Positions 34,965-44,495 of a DNA stretch of 64,000 nucleotides are shown here, piece after piece. Positions within the stretch are counted from its first letter, which is position 1; each line of letters opens with the position of its first letter. The notes beneath the pieces were generated by a model, which saw only the letters and a list, made by a program, of their open reading frames with translations, was not told the DNA's origin and searched no databases. The stretch comes from Corynebacterium afermentans subsp. afermentans (GTDB lineage: Bacteria; Actinomycetota; Actinomycetes; Mycobacteriales; Mycobacteriaceae): positions 992,001 to 1,056,000 of the forward strand of contig NZ_CP046606.1 of the NCBI RefSeq assembly GCF_030408355.1. Direction: 5' to 3'. Position numbers and translations under genes: made by a program.

Positions 34965-36249
34965 CCCCTGGAATACCCTCGCAGCCCTGGCTGCGGGGTA
35001 TTTTCTTGTCCTGATCGATCAGGGCTTCATGCCCGTGATCACGCCGCTTTTGCCTTTCGACGTCGGCTCCGCCGTGTGGCTGACCAGCATCTACCTGCTG
35101 TGTACAGTGGCCCCGATGCCGGCCACGGGCAAACTCGGCGATGCTTTCGGGCAACGCCGCGTCTTCCTCATCGGTCTGGCCATCTATGTGGCCGCCCTGG
35201 TGTTTGCGGGCGTGTCCTGGTCGTTCGGTGCCCTGGTTGTGGCCCGTGGTCTGCAGGGCGTGGGTGCCGCGGTGTTCTTACCGCAGGCGTTTGGGCTGAT
35301 CCCGCGCGTGTTTGCAGAAGACAAGCAGGGACGCGCGTTTGCCGCGTGGGGCGTGATCGGCTCGGTGGCGTCGCTGATCGGCCCGGTGGTCGGTGGGGCG
35401 GTGGCAGACGGCTTCGGCTGGCGTGCCGCGTTTTTCGCGCAAGCCGCGCTTGGTGCGGTGGCGCTGCTCGCCGGGTTGATCGCGTTGCCGCGGCTGCCGC
35501 GCAGCAGCGAGCGGGTGACGGTGTTGCCTGTTGTGCTTTCCTTCGGCGGGTTGGGGCTGCTTGTCTACGGCATCCAGTTCGGGCAGTGGCCCTCGATCCT
35601 CTTTGGTGCGCTGCTGATCGGCGTGCTGGTGCTCTCGGCCCGCAACGGCACCGACGACGGGTTCTTGCCCGTGGAGCTCATGCTGAACCGCTCGTTTGCG
35701 CTCGGGACGCTGGGGGTGGCCGCGATGGGCTTTACTGTGGCGTCGATGTTCATCCCGCTGATGTACTGGCTGCAAACCGTCGCTGGCGCCTCGCCGATGG
35801 CATCCGGCGCCGTCACCGCGCCCATGTCCGTATTCGCGCTCGTGCTCACCCCGGTTGCCGGGTACCTGACGGACCGGCGCGACTCAGGCAAGCTGTGCGC
35901 GGCGGGCTTTGCCGTCTCCGCGGCGGGGCTGGCGCTCGCCATCGCGCTCATTCACACCGGGGCCAGCGTGTGGTGGTTTACCGCCGCGACCTCGCTGTTG
36001 GGCATTGGCGGGGCTTTCGTGTGGGCGCCCAACGCGGCGGTGACCATGCGCGGCGTCTCCGAGCACGAAACCGGCGCGGCTTCCGGGCTGTACAACACCG
36101 CCCGCCAGGTCGGATCCGTCCTTGGCGTGGCGCTGGTGGGCATGGTCCTGGCTTCCGGCTCCGTCGAATCCACCGCCGGTTGGGCGCTTGCGCTGCCGTG
36201 CGTTGCGATGCTGATCGGTGCGGTGTCGTCGCTTCGGCTTCGCGGGTAG
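34939..36249 (+). CDS. MFS transporter (drug exporter-like)
   Basis: 436 residues with about 12-14 membrane helices. The loop between helices 2 and 3 reads [12 protein letters not shown], the MFS motif A, and [15 protein letters not shown] is the motif C typical of H+-driven exporters (DHA2-like). GTG at 34939 lies inside the end of gatA. The stop TAG at 36247 is part of the -10-like box of pfkA. Substrate unknown. Confidence 0.88.
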
Positions 36250-36259
36250 CCTGGCAGGT

Positions 36260-37291
36260 ATGCGACTTGCCACTTTGACCTCCGGCGGCGATTGCCCTGG
36301 CCTCAACGCCGTCATCCGCGGCATCGTCCGCACCGCCAACACGGAGTACGGCTCTACCGTCGTGGGGTACCGCGACGGCTGGGTGGGGCTGATAGAGGAT
36401 CGCCGCGTCGACCTTTACAACGACGCCTACATGGACTCCCTCCTGCTTCGCGGCGGCACCGTGCTGGGCACCGGCCGCCTGCACCCGGACAAGTTCAAGG
36501 CGGGACTGGACCAGATCAAGGCCAACATCGACGACGCTGGGGTGGACGCCTTGATCGCCATCGGCGGCGAGGGCACGCTCAAGGGCGCAAAGTGGCTCTC
36601 CGACAACGGCATCCCGGTCGTCGGCGTGCCCAAGACCATCGACAACGACGTCGCCGCCACCGATTACACCTTCGGCTTCGACACCGCGGTGTCCGTGGCC
36701 ACCGACGCGATCGACCGGCTGCACACCACCGCCGAGTCCCACAACCGCATCCTCATCGTGGAGGTCATGGGCCGCCACGTCGGCTGGATCGCCCTGCACG
36801 CCGGCATGGCCGGCGGCGCGCACTACACCGTGGTCCCGGAGGAGCCGTTCGACATCGCCGATATCTGCAAGGCGATGGAGCGTCGGTTCCAGATGGGGGA
36901 GAAGTACGGCATCATCGTCGTCGCCGAGGGCGCGACTCCTAAAGAAGACACCATGGACGCAGGTCTCGGTGAGGAAGACGAGTTCGGCCACAAAACCTTC
37001 AACGGCATGGGCCAGATCATCGGCGACGAAGTGAAAAAGCGCCTGGGCTACGACGTGCGCACCACGGTGCTCGGGCACACCCAGCGCGGCGGCACGCCGA
37101 CCGCCTACGACCGCGTGCTGGCCACCCGCTACGGCGTCCACGCCGCCCGCGCAGCCCACGACGGCAACTTCGGCCAGTGCGTGGCCCTGCACGGCGAGGA
37201 CATCGAGCTGGTCGCGCTCGAAGACGCCGTGGCACAGCTCAAGACCGTGCCCGAGCGTCGCTACGCCACCGCGAAGGCGATGTTCACATAG
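36260..37291 (+). CDS. pfkA: 6-phosphofructokinase
   Basis: Phosphorylates fructose-6-phosphate to the bisphosphate in glycolysis. 343 residues. [13 protein letters not shown] (residues 9-21), [10 protein letters not shown] (101-110) and PKTIDNDV with catalytic Asp. The Gly after Glu in GGEGT favours ATP rather than pyrophosphate, where Asp is usual, while the Lys in PKTIDND is shared by actinobacterial ATP- and PPi-type enzymes. -10-like TAGCCT at 36247-36252 is 7 nt before the ATG. Confidence 0.95.
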   Translation: MRLATLTSGGDCPGLNAVIRGIVRTANTEYGSTVVGYRDGWVGLIEDRRVDLYNDAYMDSLLLRGGTVLGTGRLHPDKFKAGLDQIKANIDDAGVDALIAIGGEGTLKGAKWLSDNGIPVVGVPKTIDNDVAATDYTFGFDTAVSVATDAIDRLHTTAESHNRILIVEVMGRHVGWIALHAGMAGGAHYTVVPEEPFDIADICKAMERRFQMGEKYGIIVVAEGATPKEDTMDAGLGEEDEFGHKTFNGMGQIIGDEVKKRLGYDVRTTVLGHTQRGGTPTAYDRVLATRYGVHAARAAHDGNFGQCVALHGEDIELVALEDAVAQLKTVPERRYATAKAMFT

Positions 37292-37307
37292 CGCCCGCGC
37301 GCACGCT

Positions 37308-37832
37308 ATGAGAAACCGCATCCCTGACCCCTGTCGCCTGCTCATCGTCGGCATTAACCCCGGCCGCCTCACCGAGGAGGTGGACGCGCCCTTTGCCTAC
37401 CCGGGCAACCGCTTCTGGCCGGCGCTGGAGGCCGCGGGCATCACCCCGTACCGCGTCCACGCCAATGAGGGGTTATCGGAAGAAGACGCGGCCATGCTCG
37501 CCGAGCGCGGCATCGGCTTTACTAACTTGGTGGGGCGCATGACGCCGAAAGCGTCGGACCTCTCCAAGGCGGAACTCGTTGAGGGAGCAGAGGTGGTGCG
37601 GGGCGTCGTCGAAAAGCATCGGCCCGCAGCCGTGATGTTCGCAGGTATTGGGGCGTACCGCGATGCCTATCGACGACCAAAGGCCACCCGCGGCCTCCAG
37701 CCCGAGACCCTCGCCGGCGTGCCGGTGTGGGTGGTGGGCAACCCCAGCGGGCTCAACGCGCACGAGACCGTGGCCACGCTCGCCGAGAGCTACCGGGAGG
37801 TCTGGGAGGCGACAGCGCGGGAGCGGCGGTAG
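37308..37832 (+). CDS. mug: G/U mismatch-specific DNA glycosylase
   Basis: 174-residue Mug/TDG-family glycosylase that removes uracil or related bases opposite guanine. Motif 1 is GINPG (about residues 15-19) with Asn as the catalytic-water residue; motif 2 is GNPSGLNAH (about 144-152). Starts 16 bp after pfkA. Its last 43 bp overlap the convergent PrsW gene. Confidence 0.88.
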   Translation: MRNRIPDPCRLLIVGINPGRLTEEVDAPFAYPGNRFWPALEAAGITPYRVHANEGLSEEDAAMLAERGIGFTNLVGRMTPKASDLSKAELVEGAEVVRGVVEKHRPAAVMFAGIGAYRDAYRRPKATRGLQPETLAGVPVWVVGNPSGLNAHETVATLAESYREVWEATARERR

Positions 37833-38593
37833 AGCCAGATCAACAGCACCCACAGCAAGATCGTGACCGCGATCGAGCCGAAGAGACCCGCGACGCCGGG
37901 GAGCTCTTTGGAGGCGTTGAACGCCCCGTGGATCGCGGCGGCGAGGAGTAACCAACCGGCAAGCCGGGAGAGGCGCCAGCCGAGAGGCTGGTCGGTGCGG
38001 CACAGGAACTGCCCGAGGCCCCACGCCGCCAGCCCGGTGTACACGGCGTGCGAGAACGGGCCCATGACAACCATCGTGATCATGGCCGCGACACCATTGA
38101 AGTATTCCGAGTGCAGATCCAGCGCCGCTGCGATCGCTGAATTGTTCACGGTCTCGGCGACCGTGTAGCCGACGCCGACTGCCATGCCGACCACGGCCGA
38201 CTCGACGGGTCGACGCACCGGCGCGAATGCGGCGATGACCAGTAACGCAGCCAGCAGTTTGGCAGTCTCCTCCGGAATCGAGGAAAACAGGTACGTAACA
38301 GCGTCGGGAAGCTGCTGCGCCGCGGCGAGGTACGCGGAGTTGACCGGCGGGACGACGCCGCACAAGCCCGCCCCGGCAATCACGCCGGCGGGCAGCCACC
38401 ACGGATTCCCAGGCCGCCCGGGGTGGCGGCGCAAAAGTAGCCACGCCGCCGCGACAGAAATGAGGACGAATGCCGCCGCTGCAGCGCCGAACGCGGGCGT
38501 CCACGGCACCTGGGTGAGTGCGTAGACGAACCGTCCCACGCCCGCGAGGATTGCCAGGCCGCCGATGCCTTGGAGAATGAAGCTCTTTTGCAC
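37790..38593 (-). CDS. PrsW family intramembrane metalloprotease
   Basis: 267 residues, about eight membrane helices. Family motifs: SIPEETAKL (EExxK, about residues 107-115), a histidine in GPFSHAVYTG and another in AAIHGAFNA, the presumed metal ligands. PrsW-type proteases cut membrane regulators such as anti-sigma factors; no anti-sigma gene is adjacent. GTG start overlaps the upstream stop by one base, so it is coupled to the 38593-39138 gene, a possible substrate or partner (inference). Confidence 0.87.
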   Translation of the reverse strand: MQKSFILQGIGGLAILAGVGRFVYALTQVPWTPAFGAAAAAFVLISVAAAWLLLRRHPGRPGNPWWLPAGVIAGAGLCGVVPPVNSAYLAAAQQLPDAVTYLFSSIPEETAKLLAALLVIAAFAPVRRPVESAVVGMAVGVGYTVAETVNNSAIAAALDLHSEYFNGVAAMITMVVMGPFSHAVYTGLAAWGLGQFLCRTDQPLGWRLSRLAGWLLLAAAIHGAFNASKELPGVAGLFGSIAVTILLWVLLIWLYRRSRAVASQTSR

Positions 38594-39138
38594 TAGCGGG
38601 CCTCCTCTGCGACGAAGCGGTCGACGATCTCTTCGCCGGCGGCATAAGTCGCCGCGACGTACACCGTGAGGCCGCCGCGCTCTACGGCGGCGACGGACAC
38701 GTCATCGCGGTGCACTGCGTACACGCCGGGTGCGGGCTGATCGAGTTCGCCGGTGTTGACCCGGTCGCCTCCGCTTACGAGCCAGTACGTGCGCGCGACT
38801 GCTTTCGCCCCCGCGTCCTCGTCGGTTGCGTCGGTCGTGTCGGTCGCGTCGGTGCGCATTTGAATCTTGGTGTCGCCGCAGTCCCACTTCCAGGTGCCGG
38901 TGCCGTCTTCGGAACCATCCGAGGCGGTCGTTTGGGTGCACTTCAGGGGAGCCCCGTTGGCGTCGAGAAGCGTGGCGCCCGCGGCGGAGACCTCTGTGAC
39001 CTCGGGCTCGCCGTCCGACGTTGCCGCCTGGGCGACAAACGGGGCGGCGAGGATCAGTGCTCCGACGGCGACGATGCCGAGCGTGCCCGTGCGGGTATTT
39101 CTGTCAGAAAAATCGGGATAATCCACCCTCGACAGCAT
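38593..39138 (-). CDS. Membrane-anchored or secreted hypothetical protein
   Basis: 181 residues: cytoplasmic head (about 1-16), one hydrophobic segment (GTLGIVAVGALILAAPFVAQA, about 18-38) that may be a signal anchor, and an extracellular domain with two cysteines (KCTQT, WDCGD) suited to a disulfide. An acidic T/D linker (DATDTTDATDED) splits the domain. No family recognised. SD GAGAGGG 7-8 nt upstream fixes the ATG. Coupled to the PrsW-like protease gene. Confidence 0.75.
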   Translation of the reverse strand: MLSRVDYPDFSDRNTRTGTLGIVAVGALILAAPFVAQAATSDGEPEVTEVSAAGATLLDANGAPLKCTQTTASDGSEDGTGTWKWDCGDTKIQMRTDATDTTDATDEDAGAKAVARTYWLVSGGDRVNTGELDQPAPGVYAVHRDDVSVAAVERGGLTVYVAATYAAGEEIVDRFVAEEAR

Positions 39139-39202
39139 AGGGAAACCCTCTCTCGGTTGCAGCGGGGGCCTATATGTGCCGGGATGCAGTAGCGTTTCCC
39201 GC

Positions 39203-39977
39203 ATGACGCTGCTTGAACAGATGGCGCGCGCGTACGAGGCGTGGATGCCTATTCAGCTTCGCGAGTGGTACACCGCAGACCAGCGGCGTGAGCTCGCGGT
39301 GCAGGAGATGCGCCCGCACGCCGAGCACACTGCAAACGCGGAGTTCGGCGCGGGCTTTCGCGACCATCTGCAACCTCTCGGCGGCCCGGACGTGCCCGAC
39401 CCGCTGGCGTGGGCGATCCGCCGCGTGGAGTTTGCGGACGGTAACTGGTGCATCGCCGGGATCCGCTTCCTGGGGCTGGACAGGCGCAAGCCGTTCGTGC
39501 ACGTTGTCGCGACCTCCGCGCCGCCGCAGCACGACCGCCTAGGCACGTACGCCAAACAACTGCACAGCGAGTTCGCGGACTTCGGCCCGCGGCAACGTCG
39601 CAAGGCAACGGCCCGAAGTGCGCACCTGGACGGAGGCCGCGACCCCGGAGCAGCTGCAAAGCTGCGCGGAAACCGGTGCGCTGTGCACGATCGAGGTAGA
39701 CGGGCAGCGCGCGGTCATCATCGCGGCAGCCCGCGACGACGCAAACGGCATGCGCGGCTTTCAGGTCTACGAGTTTCTCCTCGACGACAATGCCCGCGGT
39801 CGCGGCCTCGCACCCGTGGCGATGCAGCTGCTTTGCGACGTCCTGCCTGCTCAAACCGGCGACACCCTGTGGGGGACGGTGCACGTGGGCAATGGGCCGT
39901 CGATAGGCAATGCGCTCGCTGTCGGCTGCGAGAAGACGGCCGCATTTGTGTGGGTGCAGAGACGGGGTGAGCTGTAG
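39203..39977 (+). pseudogene. Acetyltransferase (GNAT)-like gene split by a frameshift
   Basis: Two well-composed reading frames abut. The first (ATG 39203, with -10-like TAGCGT at 39190-39195, 7 nt upstream) encodes a plausible ~130-residue N-terminal half to about 39600, then becomes Arg-rich nonsense until a stop at 39970. The second frame (from about 39603, or GTG 39618, to 39977) encodes a GNAT-like C-terminal half (FLLDDNARGRGLAP resembles the acetyl-CoA loop). Removing one A at 39602-39603 joins them as one ~258-residue protein. Either a real broken gene or a sequencing error. Confidence 0.65.
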
Positions 39978-40013
39978 CGCGGGGGCGCGGGGCGGGGCAG
40001 TAGACTGATGCGC

Positions 40014-41516
40014 ATGACTGCGTACGACCTGATGGATTACGACGAAGTACTCGAAAAGTACGACCCCGTGATGGGCCTTGAGGTGCACGTCGAGCTCGCC
40101 ACCGAGACGAAGATGTTCTCCACCTCATCCGCCCACTTCGGCGCCGAGCCGAATACGAACATCGACCCGGTCTCGCTCGGGCTTCCCGGTGCGCTGCCGG
40201 TGGTCAACGCCAAGGGCGTGGAGTGGGCCATCAAGATCGGCCTGGCGCTGAACTGCAAGATCGCCGAGTCCTCGCGGTTCGCGCGCAAAAACTACTTCTA
40301 CCCGGATCAGCCGAAGAACTACCAGATCTCCCAGTACGACGAGCCGATCGCCTACGACGGCTACCTGGACGTCGTGCTCGAGGACGGCACCGAGTGGCGC
40401 GTGGAAATCGAACGCGCGCACATGGAGGAAGACACCGGCAAGCTCACCCACCTAGGCTCCGCCTCCGGCCGCATCACCGGCGCCACCGCGTCGCTGGTGG
40501 ACTGCAACCGCGCGGGCATCCCGCTGATCGAGATCGTGACCAAGCCGATCATCGGCGCCGGCGAGCGCGCCCCAGAGGTGGCCAAGGCCTACGTCGGCGC
40601 ACTGCGCGAGCTGGTCAAGGCCCTCGGCGTCTCCGACGCGCGCATGGACCAGGGCAGCATGCGTTGCGACGCCAACGTGTCCCTGCGCCCGGTTGGCCAG
40701 GAAGAATTCGGCACCCGCACCGAGACCAAGAACATCAACTCCCTGAAGTCCGTCGAGCAGGCCGTGCGCTATGAGATGCAGCGCCAGGCCGCCGTACTGC
40801 AGGACGGCGGGGAAGTGGTCCAGGAGACCCGCCACTACCAGGAGAAGGACGGCTCCACCTCCAAGGGCCGCCCGAAGGAAGAGGCGAGCGACTACCGCTA
40901 CTTCAACGACCCCGACCTGCCGCCGGTGATTGCCAAGCCGGAGTGGGTCGAAGAAATCCGCGCCACCCTGCCGGAGCTGCCGTGGGTGCGCCGTGCGCGC
41001 ATCCAGGAGGAGTGGCAGCTGCCGGAGAAGGAGTTCCGCGACCTGGTCAACGCCGGCGCGCTGGACCTGATCGTGGACACCGTCGAGGCCGGCGCCACGC
41101 CCGATGAGGCCCGCGCATGGTGGGTCTCCTACATCAACGGCAAGGCCAACGAGGCCGGCAAGGATCTCGACGCCCTCGGCGTCACCCCGGCCGACGTCGC
41201 CCGCGTGGTGGAGCTGGTCAAGGAAGGCAAGCTGACCACCAAGCTAGGCCGCCAGGCCATCGACGGCGTCATCGCCGGTGAAGGCTCTGTCGACGAGGTC
41301 GTCGCCGCCCGTGGCCTGGAGGTCGTGCGCGATGACGGCGCGATTGAGAAGGCTGTCGACGAGGCGCTGGCCGCCAACCCGGACATCGTGGAGAAGTACC
41401 GCGCCGGCAACAAGAAGGTCACCGGCGCCATCGTCGGTGCTGTGATGAAGGCAACCCAGGGCAAGGCTGACCCGGGGCAGGTCAACCAGCTCATCGCGAA
41501 GAAGCTCGCGGAGTAG
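40014..41516 (+). CDS. gatB: Asp/Glu-tRNA amidotransferase subunit B
   Basis: tRNA-binding subunit of the GatCAB amidotransferase. 500 residues. [10 protein letters not shown] (about residues 18-27), [18 protein letters not shown] (about 93-110) and the C-terminal GatB/Yqey helical domain. ATG 40014 is preferred over 40008 because -10-like TAGACT at 40001-40006 is 7 nt upstream. Separated from gatCA by six genes. Confidence 0.96.
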   Translation: MTAYDLMDYDEVLEKYDPVMGLEVHVELATETKMFSTSSAHFGAEPNTNIDPVSLGLPGALPVVNAKGVEWAIKIGLALNCKIAESSRFARKNYFYPDQPKNYQISQYDEPIAYDGYLDVVLEDGTEWRVEIERAHMEEDTGKLTHLGSASGRITGATASLVDCNRAGIPLIEIVTKPIIGAGERAPEVAKAYVGALRELVKALGVSDARMDQGSMRCDANVSLRPVGQEEFGTRTETKNINSLKSVEQAVRYEMQRQAAVLQDGGEVVQETRHYQEKDGSTSKGRPKEEASDYRYFNDPDLPPVIAKPEWVEEIRATLPELPWVRRARIQEEWQLPEKEFRDLVNAGALDLIVDTVEAGATPDEARAWWVSYINGKANEAGKDLDALGVTPADVARVVELVKEGKLTTKLGRQAIDGVIAGEGSVDEVVAARGLEVVRDDGAIEKAVDEALAANPDIVEKYRAGNKKVTGAIVGAVMKATQGKADPGQVNQLIAKKLAE

Positions 41517-41547
41517 AGTTACTCGGCTGCATCGGCCGCTCCGGCCG

Positions 41548-41617
41548 CAAATGGTGAAAGGCAAGTGGTGAAAGTCCTTGGATAGGCGGGGATTCACCAC
41601 TTGCCTTTCACCATTTG
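41548..41617. repeat. Perfect 25-bp inverted repeat with 20-bp loop
   Basis: Left arm 41548-41572 and right arm 41593-41617 are exact reverse complements (outer end CAAATGGTGAAAGG, inner end GTGGTGAA). It lies between the gatB stop and the promoter of the small antitoxin-like gene. It has no T-run, so it is not a clear terminator. Confidence 0.9.
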
Positions 41618-41629
41618 TAACGCAAGGGG

Positions 41630-41673
41630 TTGTCCCCATTGCCGCCCACCCCTACCGTGTAGGTACGTACCTA
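41630..41673 (+). promoter_or_regulatory. Promoter and palindromic operator of the antitoxin-like gene
   Basis: -35 TTGTCC (41630-41635), 17-bp spacer, -10 TACCGT (41653-41658), then the perfect 14-bp palindrome TAGGTACGTACCTA (41660-41673) at the expected transcription start. Its position fits an autorepressor site. Confidence 0.65.
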
Positions 41674-41686
41674 AATGGAGGTTCGC

Positions 41687-41881
41687 ATGGCAGCTACTTC
41701 AGCAAGAGAATCTAACCGGGACGTCAGTGCAGTCGTGAACACTGATCGTGGCGAGCCTTCGTACGTGCAGCTCTCCTCTGAAGCTGGCTCCGAATGGGTG
41801 GCGTCGTTTCAGATGCAGGGTGATGACAACGATTTAGATCCGCCGCGAGTTGAGTTCACGCCTCGGAACGTGGATCTGTGA
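41687..41881 (+). CDS. Shortened Phd/YefM-type antitoxin, no toxin partner
   Basis: 64 residues. SARESNRDVSA (about 4-14) and TDRGEPSYVQLS (about 19-30) match the DNA-binding N-terminus of Phd/YefM antitoxins, and DPPRVEFTPRNVDL matches the C-terminal tail of actinobacterial members; the segment normally linking the first two blocks (about a dozen residues) and part of the toxin-binding region are missing. GGAGG at 41677-41681 selects the ATG at 41687. No PIN or RelE-type toxin follows; the next 190 bp hold an inverted repeat. Probably a remnant or solitary regulator. Family call is from pattern recognition only. Confidence 0.6.
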   Translation: MAATSARESNRDVSAVVNTDRGEPSYVQLSSEAGSEWVASFQMQGDDNDLDPPRVEFTPRNVDL

Positions 41882-41911
41882 AGTAACTGGCCCTGCGCCC
41901 CTCGTACCGAC

Positions 41912-41981
41912 AGACCCCTAGTAAGCGATCCAGATTATGGCCCAAAACAGGGCTTTCTCTGGCTCCCTTACTAGGGGTCTG
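41912..41981. repeat. Perfect 15-bp inverted repeat with 40-bp loop
   Basis: CAGACCCCTAGTAAG (41912-41926) and its exact complement (41967-41981). It follows the antitoxin-like gene where a toxin gene would be expected. Purpose unknown. Confidence 0.85.
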
Positions 41982-42018
41982 CGGTGGGGTAGTCCAAGGA
42001 AAACCCAGTAGCGCAAAA

Positions 42019-42044
42019 CCCCGGCCAACACACGTTGGCCGGGG
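42019..42044 (-). terminator. Terminator of the YkvI-like gene
   Basis: CCCCGGCCAAC, loop ACAC, GTTGGCCGGGG; read on the minus strand it is followed by TTTTGC. It lies 28 bp after the stop at 42072. Confidence 0.85.
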
Positions 42045-42071
42045 CGGAGCGGGACGTCGAAAAGCGAGTGC

Positions 42072-43487
42072 TTACTTGCCCTGGGGCTTGTCCTCGGGCT
42101 TGACGGCGGGGAACTCGCCGGTCTTGTACATCTCCTCGTACGCCTCCCACTGGATCTTCTCGTCCTGGGAATCCGGGGCACCAGCGTAGGAGTCGGACTC
42201 GGGGTCGAGCGCCGGCACGGTCTTGATGTCGAAGTCGCTGGAGGAATCGGCGTGCATGTCCGCCGCAACCTCTTCCTGCACCGACTGCCACAGTTCCTTG
42301 CCGCCAACATTGGAGTCGGAGGTCAGCGAGTCGACCTCGTTGCGCTCCGCGCCGGTGAGGTCCGAGCGCTCGGGATCAAGCTGGGTGCCTGCGAGCTCTG
42401 CGAGGCGCTCGCGGCGTCCGGTCTCGTCCTGGATGTTCTTGCGGTCGCGGAACCAGGCCACACCCATGACGACGCCCAGCACCAGGCCGAGGTAGCCCAG
42501 AAGCGGGTAGACCCAGCCGACCAGGTCGGCGAAGCCAATGAAGGACAGGGCGAAGCCGACCAGGACCGCGGCGGTGTAGTACGCGCGGAACTTCCCGGGC
42601 TTGTCGTGGCTCAGGCGGCGACCGTTGGCATAGAACATGCCGACGGCGGTGTTGTAGATCATCAGGTAGATGACAATGGACACGAACACGCCTACGGCGG
42701 GGTGCATGGAGTCGAAGACCATCAGCAGCGGCATATCGGCATCCATGACGTTTTCCATGTTGCAGAACAGGATGAAGGTCAGGATCAGCAGCAGCACGGC
42801 GAATATGATGCCGCCGAGCAGGCCACCCTTGCCCGCCTGTGCCGGGTTCATGTGGGAGCCGGCGAAGACGAGCATCATGGAGACATCCATGATCATCACC
42901 AATGTGGCGTAGTTCAGCGCGGTGATCAACCAGTTGCCGAACGTGCCCGACGCGCTCTGGTTGGTCTGTGCCAGTTCGTTGATGTGCCCGAAGTCGGACG
43001 GCATGTTCATCAGCGTGATCACGAAGGCGACGAGCAAGCACGCGATCAGCAGCGGGGTGATGTAGGAGAAAACGCTGGTGAGTTTGTCAATGTCCAGCAG
43101 GCCGGAGAGAAGCAGAAGCACGGTCATGATTGTGGAGCCAACCCAGGTGGGGAAACCGAATTGCTGCTCCAGGTTGGCGCCTGCGCCGGCGACCATGACG
43201 AAGCCGATGCAAAACAAGGTGAACATCGTAGTGATGTCCATGTACTTCGAAAGCCACGGACGCGAGACACTCTTGAACACGGCGCTGTGGTCGTCGGCCA
43301 TGTAGTAGGAGCCGAGCTGGTAGACCCAGCCGCTGAAGATGGCGATTGCGGCGCCAGCGACAGCCGCACCGAGGATGCCCCAGTATCCGAACGCGAGGAA
43401 GTACTGGATCACCTCCTGGCCGGAAGCGAAGCCCGCGCCGACGGTGAGGCCCACCAGCGCGAGGGCTACTTTGAAGGTTTTACCCAT
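42072..43487 (-). CDS. YkvI-like multi-pass membrane protein
   Basis: 471 residues: about ten membrane helices in the first ~345 and a long hydrophilic, acidic C-terminal tail (about 350-471). GLTVGAGFASGQEVIQYF near the N-terminus is the glycine-rich break of APC-superfamily transporters, as in the YkvI family. Substrate unknown; probably an uptake system for an amino acid or similar solute. AAGGATCATC precedes the ATG. Confidence 0.83.
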   Translation of the reverse strand: MGKTFKVALALVGLTVGAGFASGQEVIQYFLAFGYWGILGAAVAGAAIAIFSGWVYQLGSYYMADDHSAVFKSVSRPWLSKYMDITTMFTLFCIGFVMVAGAGANLEQQFGFPTWVGSTIMTVLLLLSGLLDIDKLTSVFSYITPLLIACLLVAFVITLMNMPSDFGHINELAQTNQSASGTFGNWLITALNYATLVMIMDVSMMLVFAGSHMNPAQAGKGGLLGGIIFAVLLLILTFILFCNMENVMDADMPLLMVFDSMHPAVGVFVSIVIYLMIYNTAVGMFYANGRRLSHDKPGKFRAYYTAAVLVGFALSFIGFADLVGWVYPLLGYLGLVLGVVMGVAWFRDRKNIQDETGRRERLAELAGTQLDPERSDLTGAERNEVDSLTSDSNVGGKELWQSVQEEVAADMHADSSSDFDIKTVPALDPESDSYAGAPDSQDEKIQWEAYEEMYKTGEFPAVKPEDKPQGK

Positions 43488-43670
43488 GATGATCCTTAAT
43501 GAAAGTTAATTAAGAAAGAGCGGAGCCGAGGGTAACACCATTGGGGGTGCCGTTGCTAACCGGCGTCCAAAGGCTTCCACTGTCAACAGTGCAGCGCACA
43601 GGGGCGGTTTTGGTGTTTTTAACGGCGCGTTGCCAAGGATCAGGCAGTGGTTTCGCATACATTTGTTGGC

Positions 43671-44495
43671 ATGGCTAACAACCCACGCGATCTCACCCCG
43701 AATGAGCAAAACGATCTGACAAACCTGGATTCCCCTGATGTGCCGGATTACACCGGCGACGGGCTTTACACCCGCACGGGCAAGGCTGCCCCGACGGAAA
43801 TTTTCCCGCGCGGCGAGCAGAACAACGGCCCGTTGATTCCGCAGACACCGGAGACCACAGGGGTTGAACGCACTACTGAGACGGTGGACATGGACCGCGA
43901 GCCAGCGTATGTCGCCACTGAGCCGGCCTACGCCGAGACCGCCGAGACCACCGAGCCGGCCGTGGTGGAGGAGGAGACCCGCCGCGGCACCACGGACTTC
44001 GGTCTGTTCTTGATGCGCCTGTTCCTCGGTGCGTTTTTGATCATCGACTCCGTCGCGATCTTCTTCCGCCTCGGCGGCAACGAAGGTATCTCCGGTCTGG
44101 AGAGCGCGTTTGCAGATTACCCTTACGGTTCCGGTCTGGCCGTTGTGGTGCCCACCCTCGAGCTGGCCGCCGGTGTGTTCCTGCTGCTAGGCCTGCTCAC
44201 TCCGATCGCGGCGCTGGTCGCGATCGCTGTGACCGGCTTTATGGCGCTGCACGCGTTTGTTTCCCAGTCTGACGGCTTCAACGTCTTCGCCTGGACGCCG
44301 GAGACCTGGGTGCCGGTGATGCTGCTGGCCGCATCCCTGGTCGTGCAGTTCACCGGCCCGGGCCGCTACGGCATCGACGCCTCGCGCGGCTGGGCCAAGC
44401 GCCCGCTGGTCTCCAGCTGGATCGGCGTGCTGCTCGGCCTGGCGGCTGCCGGACTGATCTGGTGGTTCGGCACCGGGGTCAATCCGGTCGCTTAG
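43671..44495 (+). CDS. DoxX family membrane protein
   Basis: 274 residues. A disordered acidic N-terminus (about 1-105, rich in E, T, P and A with [13 protein letters not shown] repeats) precedes a four-helix DoxX domain (about 110-235) and one further helix near the end. DoxX proteins are linked to membrane redox or thiol stress; the role here is unknown. -10-like TACATT at 43658-43663, 7 nt before the ATG. Converges on ilvD with a 4-bp overlap. Confidence 0.87.
   Translation: MANNPRDLTPNEQNDLTNLDSPDVPDYTGDGLYTRTGKAAPTEIFPRGEQNNGPLIPQTPETTGVERTTETVDMDREPAYVATEPAYAETAETTEPAVVEEETRRGTTDFGLFLMRLFLGAFLIIDSVAIFFRLGGNEGISGLESAFADYPYGSGLAVVVPTLELAAGVFLLLGLLTPIAALVAIAVTGFMALHAFVSQSDGFNVFAWTPETWVPVMLLAASLVVQFTGPGRYGIDASRGWAKRPLVSSWIGVLLGLAAAGLIWWFGTGVNPVA

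Noticed and set aside
41675..41686. ATG at 41675 as antitoxin-like start
   Set aside because: It overlaps the GGAGG ribosome site and abuts the operator palindrome; ATG 41687 has correct spacing.
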